From: an uncultured Bacilli bacterium
GTDB taxonomy: Bacteria; Bacillota_I; Bacilli_A; RF39; UBA660
Assembly: GCA_934086815.1 (NCBI GenBank)
Contig: CAKOIM010000001.1
Coordinates: forward strand, 62,001-126,000
Length of the DNA stretch: 64,000 bases
Direction of reading: 5' to 3'
The notes under the pieces: generated by a model
Databases searched by the model: none
What the model saw: only the letters and a program-made list of their open reading frames with translations
Told to the model about the DNA's origin: nothing
Made by a program: the position numbers and the translations under genes
Shown here: piece by piece, positions 16,256 through 23,905 of the stretch
Numbering within the stretch: the first letter of the stretch is position 1
How the letters are laid out: the number at the start of each line of letters is the position of its first letter

Positions 16256-18343
16256 ATGAAAAGAAGAGCTACGGTTAAAATATCTGCATTTATTATTTTA
16301 TTAGTAGCTCTTTTATTTGTTTTAATAATTATGAAGTTATCTTATGTTGTTTTAAGTGATAAGGTTGATGGTATAAATTTACAAGAAAAAGCTGCATCTA
16401 TAGCAACGGTAGAAAAAACTTTATATGCAAGTCGTGGTAGTATATATGATGTTAATGGGGAAGAATTAGCAGGGACAATTAATTCTTATACTGTAATAGC
16501 TTATTTAAAATCTAATAAAACGAATGTTACAGATAAAGAAAAAACCGCGGAATTATTAGCCCCCTTAATAAATATGACGAAAGAAAAAATATTAGAGTTA
16601 TTAAATAAAGATTTATATCAAGTTGAATTAAGACCTGGGGGATATCGTATATCTGAAGTAACTAAAGCCAAAATTGAAAAGCTCGAACTACCAGGAATAG
16701 ATTTTATTAGTAATTCAAAAAAGAGGTATTACAGCAAATCAACATTTGCTTCATATATAGTTGGTTATGCTAAAGAAAATGATGGTGTTTTACAAGGAGA
16801 ATTGGGCGTAGAGGGTTATTATGATGATTTACTATCAGGTACTAATGGATATACTAAGTATTTGAAATATACATCAAGTAACTATCAAATACCTAATACT
16901 CCGGAAGATACTAAAAAAGCTCAAAATGGTTCGGATATATATTTAACTATAGATAGTAATGTTCAACTTATAGCTGAAAAAGCAGTATCTAATATGAAAG
17001 AAAAATTTAATGTTGATTGGGCTGTATTTTCAGTGATGGATGCTAATACTGGGGCAATCGTTGCAAGTGCGACTAATCCTAATTTTAATCCTAATGATAC
17101 AAATACTATAACTAGTTATATGAATCCTTTAGTAAGTTATCAATATGAACCGGGATCAGTTATGAAAATATTTTCGTTTGCATCAGCTATTGAAGATGGA
17201 TTTTATGAAGGGGAGAAAACATTTCAATCTGGATCTTATACTTTACAAGATGGAACGGTAATTAGGGATGCTGATAGAAAAGGATGGGGAACAATATCTT
17301 TTGATACAGGTTTTGCTTATTCATCAAATGTTGCCGCAACAATTTTAGGGTTAAATTTAGGGGTTGAAAAATTAACAGATTATTATACTAATTTAGGTTT
17401 TGGAGGAAAAACAGGAATAGAACTTGCTAATGAAGTCGATGGAAAAATTAATTTTCTACGAGAATCAGAGCTTTCTAATGCATCATTTGGTCAAGGTATA
17501 AGTGTAACACCTATTCAAATACTAGAAGCTTTAAGTTCGATGACTAATAATGGGACAACGATAAAACCATATATAGTTGATAAAATAGTAGATCAAGATA
17601 ACAATGTTACATATGAGGGAAAAAGACAGGTTGTAAATAAAGTTTTTAGTAAAAAGACTACGGAAAAAATGCATGAATTGATGCAAAAAGTTATATATGA
17701 AGGTTTATCAAAGGTGTGGGTAACTGAAAATGTTCGTATTATGGGAAAAACGGGTACTGCTCAAATTGCCTCACCTAAGGGTGGATATTTAAATGGTGAA
17801 TATGACTATATAAAATCTTTTGCAGGAATATTTCCTGTTGATAATCCTAAATATATTGTCTATGTAGCAGGTAAAAAACCAGAAACTAATTTATCTAGTT
17901 GGGCAAAGGTTATTACTACTGCTATCGAAGAGATTGCAAGTTACGCTAAATTAACTGATAATGTTTCAAATAAAGAAAATGAAAAAATAATAACATTAAA
18001 TAATTATCTAAGTAAACTTACAGATGATTCTATAAGTGATATAGAAAATAAAAAATTAAAACCTATCGTAATTGGAGAGGGTAAATATGTTATAAATCAA
18101 TATCCATTAAAAAATAATGAAGTATTATCAGGAAGTAAAGTTTTTATAGTAACTAATTCGCAAGATATTACAATGCCTAATATGATTGGCTGGAGCTTAA
18201 ATGATGTTAAAACTTTTGCTTCATTAATTGGTTTAAAACTTGAATATAATGGCTATGGTTATGTAATTAGTCAAAGTATAGGCGAGGGTGAAAAACTAGA
18301 TTTAACTAACATGACTTTAAATATAGAATTACAAAAAAAATAA
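16256..18343 (+). CDS. Division penicillin-binding protein (PBP2B/FtsI type) with PASTA domains
   Basis: Class B septal transpeptidase, 695 residues. An N-terminal anchor (about residues 9-33) is followed by the dimerisation domain (ASRGSIYDVNGEELA, GVEGYYDDLL) and the transpeptidase domain. The catalytic residues are complete: SVMK with nucleophile Ser301, SSN in FAYSSNVAA and KTG at 498-500. Two C-terminal PASTA-like repeats follow (about residues 575-635 and 635-695, DITMPNMIGWSLNDVKTFASLIGLKLEYNG), as in Bacillus PBP2B. It is the last gene of this short dcw segment; no mraY, murD or ftsW follows. Confidence 0.95.
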   Translation: MKRRATVKISAFIILLVALLFVLIIMKLSYVVLSDKVDGINLQEKAASIATVEKTLYASRGSIYDVNGEELAGTINSYTVIAYLKSNKTNVTDKEKTAELLAPLINMTKEKILELLNKDLYQVELRPGGYRISEVTKAKIEKLELPGIDFISNSKKRYYSKSTFASYIVGYAKENDGVLQGELGVEGYYDDLLSGTNGYTKYLKYTSSNYQIPNTPEDTKKAQNGSDIYLTIDSNVQLIAEKAVSNMKEKFNVDWAVFSVMDANTGAIVASATNPNFNPNDTNTITSYMNPLVSYQYEPGSVMKIFSFASAIEDGFYEGEKTFQSGSYTLQDGTVIRDADRKGWGTISFDTGFAYSSNVAATILGLNLGVEKLTDYYTNLGFGGKTGIELANEVDGKINFLRESELSNASFGQGISVTPIQILEALSSMTNNGTTIKPYIVDKIVDQDNNVTYEGKRQVVNKVFSKKTTEKMHELMQKVIYEGLSKVWVTENVRIMGKTGTAQIASPKGGYLNGEYDYIKSFAGIFPVDNPKYIVYVAGKKPETNLSSWAKVITTAIEEIASYAKLTDNVSNKENEKIITLNNYLSKLTDDSISDIENKKLKPIVIGEGKYVINQYPLKNNEVLSGSKVFIVTNSQDITMPNMIGWSLNDVKTFASLIGLKLEYNGYGYVISQSIGEGEKLDLTNMTLNIELQKK

Positions 18344-18368
18344 CTGCATTAATTATGCAGCTTTTTTA
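18344..18368. terminator. Bidirectional terminator between pbp2B and rpmB
   Basis: CTGCAT (18344-18349) pairs with ATGCAG (18355-18360). There are T runs on the plus side (18362-18367), and the A run at 18333-18340 gives a T run for the minus strand. The stem includes the last codons and stop of rpmB. Confidence 0.75.
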
Positions 18369-18523
18369 TTTATTGTTCTTGCTTCTCTAGCACTAATAAT
18401 TACTTTTTCTCCATTAATAGTCTTTTTTTGTAAGTTTGGTTTTTGTTTCATTTTAGTAGCATTTAAAGCATGTGATCTTCTATTACCAGTTAAAGGTTTT
18501 TTAGTAGTTACTTTTGTAGCCAT
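18353..18523 (-). CDS. rpmB: 50S ribosomal protein bL28
   Basis: A 56-residue gene on the minus strand, read from ATG at 18523-18521 to TAA at 18355-18353. The product starts MATKVTTKKPLTGNRRSHAL and continues ALNATKMKQKPNLQKKTI, then INGEKVIISAREARTI: the GN-x-R-S-H-A-x-N and K-P-N-L-Q blocks are diagnostic of bL28. The usual Cys residues for zinc are absent, so this is a zinc-free form. AAAAGGAG precedes the start. It is transcribed against its neighbours from its own strong promoter. Confidence 0.95.
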   Translation of the reverse strand: MATKVTTKKPLTGNRRSHALNATKMKQKPNLQKKTINGEKVIISAREARTINKKAA

Positions 18524-18550
18524 TTTCTCACTCCTTTTCGTTACTTACTA

Positions 18551-18579
18551 ATTTTAACAATATATTCTATTTTTGTCAA
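18551..18579 (-). promoter_or_regulatory. Promoter of rpmB
   Basis: On the minus strand TTGACA (18579-18574), 17-base spacer, TAAAAT (18556-18551), 28 bases before the rpmB start. Confidence 0.75.
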
Positions 18580-18622
18580 ACAATATTATGCATTATGCTA
18601 GAAAATTTATAATGATTTAGTA

Positions 18623-18678
18623 TCTCTTTGACAACCACACTGAAAAATGGTATAATTTCAGTGTGGTTGTCAAAGAGA
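18623..18678 (+). promoter_or_regulatory. AbiE promoter inside a 23-bp perfect inverted repeat (operator)
   Basis: Arms 18623-18645 and 18656-18678 are perfect reverse complements of 23 bp (left arm starts TCTCTTTGACAACC), separated by 10 bases. TTGACA (18628-18633) lies in the left arm and TATAAT (18651-18656) in the centre, 17 bases apart, so the palindrome covers a consensus promoter and its start site. AbiEi antitoxins repress their own operon by binding inverted repeats here. Confidence 0.85.
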
Positions 18679-18688
18679 AGGGATTGAG

Positions 18689-19486
18689 ATGAAAAAGGAA
18701 GATAAGATTAATTACAATGTAGATAGTGTGATTCTTAAAAATTATGTAGAAACAATTAATTCAATTAAAGACCCTATGAATCAAATTAAGAGTCAACTAT
18801 TAAAGTCTAAGCATAAGCAGTTAAATAGTATTAACGAAATGTCTAATGCTATAAAAAAACTAATAATTAAATATCCAAATGAACAATCCAAGATATATAT
18901 TGATGTTATAAAACAAATAATGATTATCAATAATGGGATGATTTCGACGAGAATGATAGAGCCATTAAATATAAGTAGACAATATCTTTCAATTATGGAA
19001 AATAATCATGATATTGAAAAGATTTCAAGAGGACTTTATCTTTCTCCAAGCACTTTTGAAGATAGCTATTTTTCTTTTCAACAAAAATATAAAAAAGCTA
19101 TTTTTTCACATATGAATGCATTATATTTTTATGGTATGACTGAAGAATTTCCATACAATTATACCGTAACTGTTCCTCAAAGTTATCATACTAATGTTGT
19201 AAATGAAAAATGCAATGTATTTTATGTTTCAGATGATATATATGAAATGGGAGTAGTTGAAATAGAAACGCCAAACGGAAATAAAATAAGGACATATGAT
19301 ATAGAAAGATGTATTTGTGATATTATAAGATCAAAAAATAGAATGGATTTAGAACAAGTTAAAAAGACCATTAAACAATATATAAAATCTCGTGATAAAG
19401 ATATTGCAAAATTATCTAAATATTCAAAAAAGATGGGAATAAACGATAAAGTAATGACAATGGTAGAGGGAGCATATTATGAATAA
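18689..19486 (+). CDS. abiEi: AbiEi-family antitoxin / transcriptional repressor
   Basis: A 265-residue protein resembling type IV antitoxins of the AbiEi group. A winged-helix region (about residues 70-120: IMIINNGMISTRMIEPLNISRQYLSIMENNHDIEKISRGLYLSPSTF) is followed by the characteristic F-S-H-x-N-A-L-Y-F-Y-G-M-T block, TVTVPQSYH and a DIERCICDIIRSKNRMDLEQVKKTIKQYI region. A roughly 70-residue N-terminal helical extension precedes the usual start of the family. AAGGGA lies before ATG 18689. It overlaps the toxin gene by 8 bases, and the palindrome upstream should make the pair self-regulated. Confidence 0.88.
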   Translation: MKKEDKINYNVDSVILKNYVETINSIKDPMNQIKSQLLKSKHKQLNSINEMSNAIKKLIIKYPNEQSKIYIDVIKQIMIINNGMISTRMIEPLNISRQYLSIMENNHDIEKISRGLYLSPSTFEDSYFSFQQKYKKAIFSHMNALYFYGMTEEFPYNYTVTVPQSYHTNVVNEKCNVFYVSDDIYEMGVVEIETPNGNKIRTYDIERCICDIIRSKNRMDLEQVKKTIKQYIKSRDKDIAKLSKYSKKMGINDKVMTMVEGAYYE

Positions 19487-20306
19487 TTCAGCACAATCAA
19501 TTAAAGACAAACTTAAAAATATTTCCAAAAATAAAAATGTGGATTTTAACTCAGTTATGAGATTTTATATGTATGATAGATTTGTTGAACGTTTATCCAA
19601 AAGCAAATACAAGGATAATTTCATCTTAAAAGGTGGATTTTATTTAAGTAATTTATTTGGCCTTGATAATAGAAGTACTATGGATATAGACACGGCAATA
19701 AGAAAAACAGAATTTAATGAAGAAAATCTTATTAAAATGGTAAAAGAAATTATTGATATAGATTTAGATGATAATGTAAAATTTAAAATTGAAAAAATTG
19801 AACCAATTCGTGATGAAGATGAATATGGTGGATTAAGAATTACAATTAACTTTATGTTAGAAAATATTAAAGATAAATTTCATATTGATTTAGCAACAGG
19901 AGATCCAATATATCCTGGACCAGATGATTATAAATATGAATCTTTGATTGAAAATGAAATTTATAAAGTCTGGGCATATAATCTTGAAACTGTTCTTGCT
20001 GAAAAAATAGAAACAATTCTTAGTAAACTTGAAACTAGTAGTAGAATGAAAGATTATTATGATATTTATTTAATATATAAATTTAAATTTGATAAAATAA
20101 ATAAAGACAAATTTAAGGGAGCTATTGAAAGGACTTTTAGAAAAAGAAAATTTAATGATAATTTAATTAGAAATTTAAATATTGTTAAAGAAAGTAGTAT
20201 ATTAAAAAATAAATGGTTAAGTTATTCAAGAAAAAATAGTTATGCTAGAAAAATTGAATTTGAAGAAACTTTAAAATGTTTAGAACAATTTGTTAATATA
20301 ATATAA
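19479..20306 (+). CDS. abiEii: AbiEii-family nucleotidyltransferase toxin
   Basis: A 275-residue nucleotidyltransferase-like toxin of the AbiEii/AbiGii (DUF1814) family. The N-terminal core has FILKGGFYLSNLFGLDNRSTMDIDTAIRK, with the K-G-G and D-I-D metal-binding motifs, then LRITINFMLENIKDKFHIDLATGDPI and VWAYNLETVLAEKIETILSK, with R-M-K-D-Y-Y-D-I-Y-L near residue 190. All expected active-site residues are present, so it should be functional. AbiE systems act in phage defence by abortive infection or in plasmid maintenance. It is translationally coupled to the antitoxin and followed by a strong bidirectional terminator. Confidence 0.92.
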   Translation: MNNSAQSIKDKLKNISKNKNVDFNSVMRFYMYDRFVERLSKSKYKDNFILKGGFYLSNLFGLDNRSTMDIDTAIRKTEFNEENLIKMVKEIIDIDLDDNVKFKIEKIEPIRDEDEYGGLRITINFMLENIKDKFHIDLATGDPIYPGPDDYKYESLIENEIYKVWAYNLETVLAEKIETILSKLETSSRMKDYYDIYLIYKFKFDKINKDKFKGAIERTFRKRKFNDNLIRNLNIVKESSILKNKWLSYSRKNSYARKIEFEETLKCLEQFVNII

Positions 20307-20314
20307 GTGGCAAT

Positions 20315-20351
20315 AGTGCAAAAAGCAAGAGGGTACTCTTGTTTTTGTACT
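20315..20351. terminator. Bidirectional terminator between abiE and the minus-strand membrane gene
   Basis: CAAGAG-ggta-CTCTTG (20326-20341) is extended across one bulged G by AGTGCAAAAA (20315-20324) with TTTTTGTACT (20342-20351), 16 pairs in all. A runs and T runs flank the core on both sides. The 3' end overlaps the stop of the convergent gene. Confidence 0.85.
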
Positions 20352-20979
20352 ATTTTAATTTTAAATTTGGAAATCTATCTTTAACTTTCCAGTTAGGGTA
20401 ATTTTTATCAAGCCATTTATCTATGTTAGTCGAAGCTTTAACAATTTTATGTCTTTTAGTATATCTATTAATAATTAAGGAAGTGTATCCAATATCAATG
20501 ATTAAAAGAACTAGTAAGAAAATAGTTATGATTTTAAAATTGTAGTTATAAGCTTTGTTAAATATTTTAAGATATATATTTAGACCATATTTAATCCAAA
20601 GGGCTGAAAGTAAGCCCCATACTAAACAGTAAGGCGGATATATTTTGCCTCCAATATTAAATTTCATGTTTTTATAATTCCATGTATAAATGCTAAAAAA
20701 TTTATCTTGAAAAACATAAGCAATATATTCAAATGTAGAACCAATTATTATTCCTAAAATTAAGATAAGTAAAAAATTATTGTCTTGGAACTTATATAGT
20801 AAAAGGGTACTTAGTATTAAACCAATACCGTATATTGGTTTAAATGGACCAAACCAAAGACCGGGTTTATTCATAAGTTTTCCATTCATGAGAAAATGTG
20901 CAGTTACTTCAAAAATATAACCGAAGAAAGAACCAATTATAAATAACCATACAATGTGATATATAATGTGGGATTTCAT
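20350..20979 (-). CDS. Multi-pass membrane protein, CmpB-type putative ABC transporter permease (PF06541)
   Basis: A membrane protein of about 209 residues with five or six transmembrane segments. It matches the family annotated as putative ABC transporter type IV/CmpB: GSFFGYIFEV near the start, KPGLWFGPFKPIYGIGLILSTLL, STFEYIAYVFQDKFF-x-x-YTWNY and GKIYPPYCLVWGLLSALW. No partner ATPase is nearby and the true function of the family is unknown. Two starts are possible: ATG 20991 gives four more residues, but the ATG at 20979 has GGTGA five bases upstream and is preferred. Confidence 0.78.
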   Translation of the reverse strand: MKSHIIYHIVWLFIIGSFFGYIFEVTAHFLMNGKLMNKPGLWFGPFKPIYGIGLILSTLLLYKFQDNNFLLILILGIIIGSTFEYIAYVFQDKFFSIYTWNYKNMKFNIGGKIYPPYCLVWGLLSALWIKYGLNIYLKIFNKAYNYNFKIITIFLLVLLIIDIGYTSLIINRYTKRHKIVKASTNIDKWLDKNYPNWKVKDRFPNLKLK

Positions 20980-21033
20980 AGACTTCACCATTTATATTAT
21001 GACCTAAAAATAAATAAATATTATATTAAACTA

Positions 21034-21062
21034 ATGACATTTAGAAAGATATTTGATACACT
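21034..21062 (+). promoter_or_regulatory. Promoter for dnaE-polC
   Basis: ATGACA (21034-21039), 17 bases, then TACACT (21057-21062) with TGA in front (extended -10). Confidence 0.45.
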
Positions 21063-21079
21063 TAAATTGAGGAGAAGTT

Positions 21080-23905
21080 ATGTACGTACCACTAAAAATT
21101 ACAACTGATTATAGTCTTTTAAATAGTTTAATTAAGATTAATGACTTAATTGATTTTTTAGTTAAAAAAAATATTTATGCATGTGGTATATGTGATGATA
21201 ATCTAGGCGGAGTTTTAGAGTTTTATTTTGCCTGTAAAAAAAATAATATTAAACCTATAATTGGTTTAAATATTAAAGTTTTAGATAAAGATATTTATTT
21301 GTATGCTAAAAATTATACTGGTTATCAAAATTTAATAAAGGTTAATGAAAATACTGAAATAACCTTGGATGATTTATTAAATTTAGACAATATAATAATT
21401 ATTTTGCCTAAAGCTTCGTGGGAATACTATAAAATATTAAGGATAAAGGAAGATGTATATTTAGGTTATCAAAGTCCAGTAGAACTTGAACGGATAAAGA
21501 ATATTAATAAAAGAGTTTATATTAAAAATATTAAGTGTTTAAATGCTAATGATAATAAGTATTTAAAATATTTATGTATGTTAAAGCATGATAATACTTA
21601 TGAAGATGACTTTGCTTATATAGATACAAATATTAATTTGGGATGTTTAGAAAAGATAGTTAATGATATAAATATTGAAATAAAAAGACAAGATGATATA
21701 CCCGTATTTCATGAAAATTCTAAAGAATTTTTAAGAACACTTGCCTATAAAGGTTTAACTAAAAGGCTTAATAATAAATTAACTCAAAAGTATATTGATA
21801 GATTAGAACATGAACTTAGTGTAATTGAAAAAATGGGTTATGTAGATTATTTTTTAATTGTCTATGATTATGTTTTATATGCTAAAAAGAATAATATTTT
21901 AGTTGGCCCAGGAAGAGGATCTGCGGCCGGGGCTTTACTTAGTTATGCAATTGGTATAACTGAAATAGATCCTTTAAAGTATGATTTATTATTTGAAAGA
22001 TTTTTAAATCCGGATCGGGTAAGTATGCCTGATATTGATATTGACTTTGAAGATACCAAAAGAGAAGAAGTTATTAATTATGTACGAGAAAAATATGGTT
22101 TTGATCACGTTGCTTTAGGACGAACATTTAGTACATTTAAAAGTAAACTTATTTTAAGAGAGTTAGCTAAGGTTTTAAAAATTAATCCAGATTTAATTGA
22201 TTCATTTTTAAAAAATATAAGTTCTAGTTTAAGTTTAAAAGATAATTTAAAAAATGAAGTAGTAAGTAAATATATAAATAATTATAAAGAATTAAAAAAA
22301 TTATATAGTATAGCAATTCACTTAGAGGGATTAAAGAAAAATACTTCGGTGCATGCGGCCGGAGTTGTCATATCTAAATATAGTCTTAATACTTTAATTC
22401 CTGTAAGTAAACATAATGATGAAATAATAACCGGAGTTCCTTTGGATAATTTAGAAAACTTGGGTATTTTGAAAATGGACTTTTTAGCCCTTCGAAATTT
22501 AACTTTAATTCATAAAGTCCTAGATTTAATAGGAAAAGTAAATCTTAATAATATAGATTTTAATGATAAACAAGTTTTAAATCTTTTTGCCGAAGGGAAA
22601 ACTGAGGGAATATTTCAATTTGAAACACCACTTTTAAAAAACTTAGCCAAAAGATTAAAACCAGATTGTTTCAATGACTTAGTAGCTTTGTTAGCCTTAG
22701 GTAGACCGGGCCCAATAGTATTTGCTGATACGTTTATTAAAAGAAAACAAAAAATAGAAAAAGTTACGTATTTAGATAATTCTTTAGAAAATATATTAAA
22801 AGATACATATGGAATTATTTTATATCAAGAACAAATAATGAATATATTAAAAGATATCGCTGGTTATAGTTATGCTGAGGCCGATATAATAAGAAGAGCA
22901 ATTTCTAAGAAAAAGGAAATTGTTATTTCAAAAAATAAAGAAGAATTTTTAAGAAAGGCTCTAAGTCGTGGCAAAAGTAGGGATATAGCTAATAAGATAT
23001 ATGATGATATAGCTAGGTTTGCAAGTTTTGGTTTTAATAAATCTCATTCGGTATCTTATGCTTATTTAGCGTATCAAATGGCTTATTTAAAATGCTATTA
23101 TCCAAAAGAATTTATAATTGTTATGTTAAATGAGAATGTAAGTCAAGATAACTACAATCTTTATATCAATTATTTAAAAAGTAAAAATATAAAAGTCTTA
23201 AAACCAGATATTAATTATAGTGAGAAAGATTTTTCAATAAAAAATAATAATTTAATAATGCCTTTATGGAAAATTAAAAATATATCTAAAAATATAGCAG
23301 ATAATATTGTTTTAAATAAAGAGCAAAAGTATTCTGATTTTTTTGAGTTTGTAAGTATAACAAAAGATTTTACAAATAAAGTTATTTTAGAAAACTTAAT
23401 TAAAGCCGGAGCTTTTAATTCTTTAAAGGTAAATGAAAGAACCTTAATGGAAAACTTAGATCAGGCTCTTAATTATGCTGAACTTGATGAGGGAATGGGA
23501 TTTATAAAAAAACCTGTTTTGATTGAATATCCAGAGTATGATAAAACTATTTTAAGAAATAATGAATTATCTAGTTTTGGTTTTTATGTTAGTAATCATC
23601 CAGTCTTAGCATATTATAAAAAAGATTATGTTAAATTAGTTGATATTGAAAAAAAATTATTTAAACGAATTAAAGTTTTAGTTTATATAGAAAATATTAA
23701 AAATATTAAAACAAAGAAAAATGAAGATATGGCTTTTATAAAAGCTAGTGATGAAACTAGTGTTTTTGAATTTAATGTATTTAGTAATAAATATTATCTT
23801 CTTAAAGATTTAAAGATTTATGATATAGTAGAGTTGTATGGTGAAGTTTCTAAATATTATGATAAAATAACTTTTAAAGTTAATGACATTAGGAAGGTGG
23901 GTTAA
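21080..23905 (+). CDS. dnaE: DNA polymerase III alpha subunit, DnaE type
   Basis: C-family replicative polymerase, 941 residues, shorter than the roughly 1110 of Bacillus DnaE. The palm motif is intact: GPGRGSAAGALLSYAIGITEIDPLKYDLLFERFLNP then SMPDIDIDFED with the catalytic Asp pair, followed by HAAGVVIS, GLF/FQFET, ALGRPGP and FNKSHSVSYAYLAYQMAYLK, and an OB fold near the C-terminus. The PHP domain is degenerate: the first block, normally H-x-H-T/S-x-Y-S, reads PLKITTDYSLL, so no metal-dependent exonuclease activity is expected there. In organisms with PolC, DnaE usually extends primers. It abuts polC directly. Confidence 0.96.
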   Translation: MYVPLKITTDYSLLNSLIKINDLIDFLVKKNIYACGICDDNLGGVLEFYFACKKNNIKPIIGLNIKVLDKDIYLYAKNYTGYQNLIKVNENTEITLDDLLNLDNIIIILPKASWEYYKILRIKEDVYLGYQSPVELERIKNINKRVYIKNIKCLNANDNKYLKYLCMLKHDNTYEDDFAYIDTNINLGCLEKIVNDINIEIKRQDDIPVFHENSKEFLRTLAYKGLTKRLNNKLTQKYIDRLEHELSVIEKMGYVDYFLIVYDYVLYAKKNNILVGPGRGSAAGALLSYAIGITEIDPLKYDLLFERFLNPDRVSMPDIDIDFEDTKREEVINYVREKYGFDHVALGRTFSTFKSKLILRELAKVLKINPDLIDSFLKNISSSLSLKDNLKNEVVSKYINNYKELKKLYSIAIHLEGLKKNTSVHAAGVVISKYSLNTLIPVSKHNDEIITGVPLDNLENLGILKMDFLALRNLTLIHKVLDLIGKVNLNNIDFNDKQVLNLFAEGKTEGIFQFETPLLKNLAKRLKPDCFNDLVALLALGRPGPIVFADTFIKRKQKIEKVTYLDNSLENILKDTYGIILYQEQIMNILKDIAGYSYAEADIIRRAISKKKEIVISKNKEEFLRKALSRGKSRDIANKIYDDIARFASFGFNKSHSVSYAYLAYQMAYLKCYYPKEFIIVMLNENVSQDNYNLYINYLKSKNIKVLKPDINYSEKDFSIKNNNLIMPLWKIKNISKNIADNIVLNKEQKYSDFFEFVSITKDFTNKVILENLIKAGAFNSLKVNERTLMENLDQALNYAELDEGMGFIKKPVLIEYPEYDKTILRNNELSSFGFYVSNHPVLAYYKKDYVKLVDIEKKLFKRIKVLVYIENIKNIKTKKNEDMAFIKASDETSVFEFNVFSNKYYLLKDLKIYDIVELYGEVSKYYDKITFKVNDIRKVG

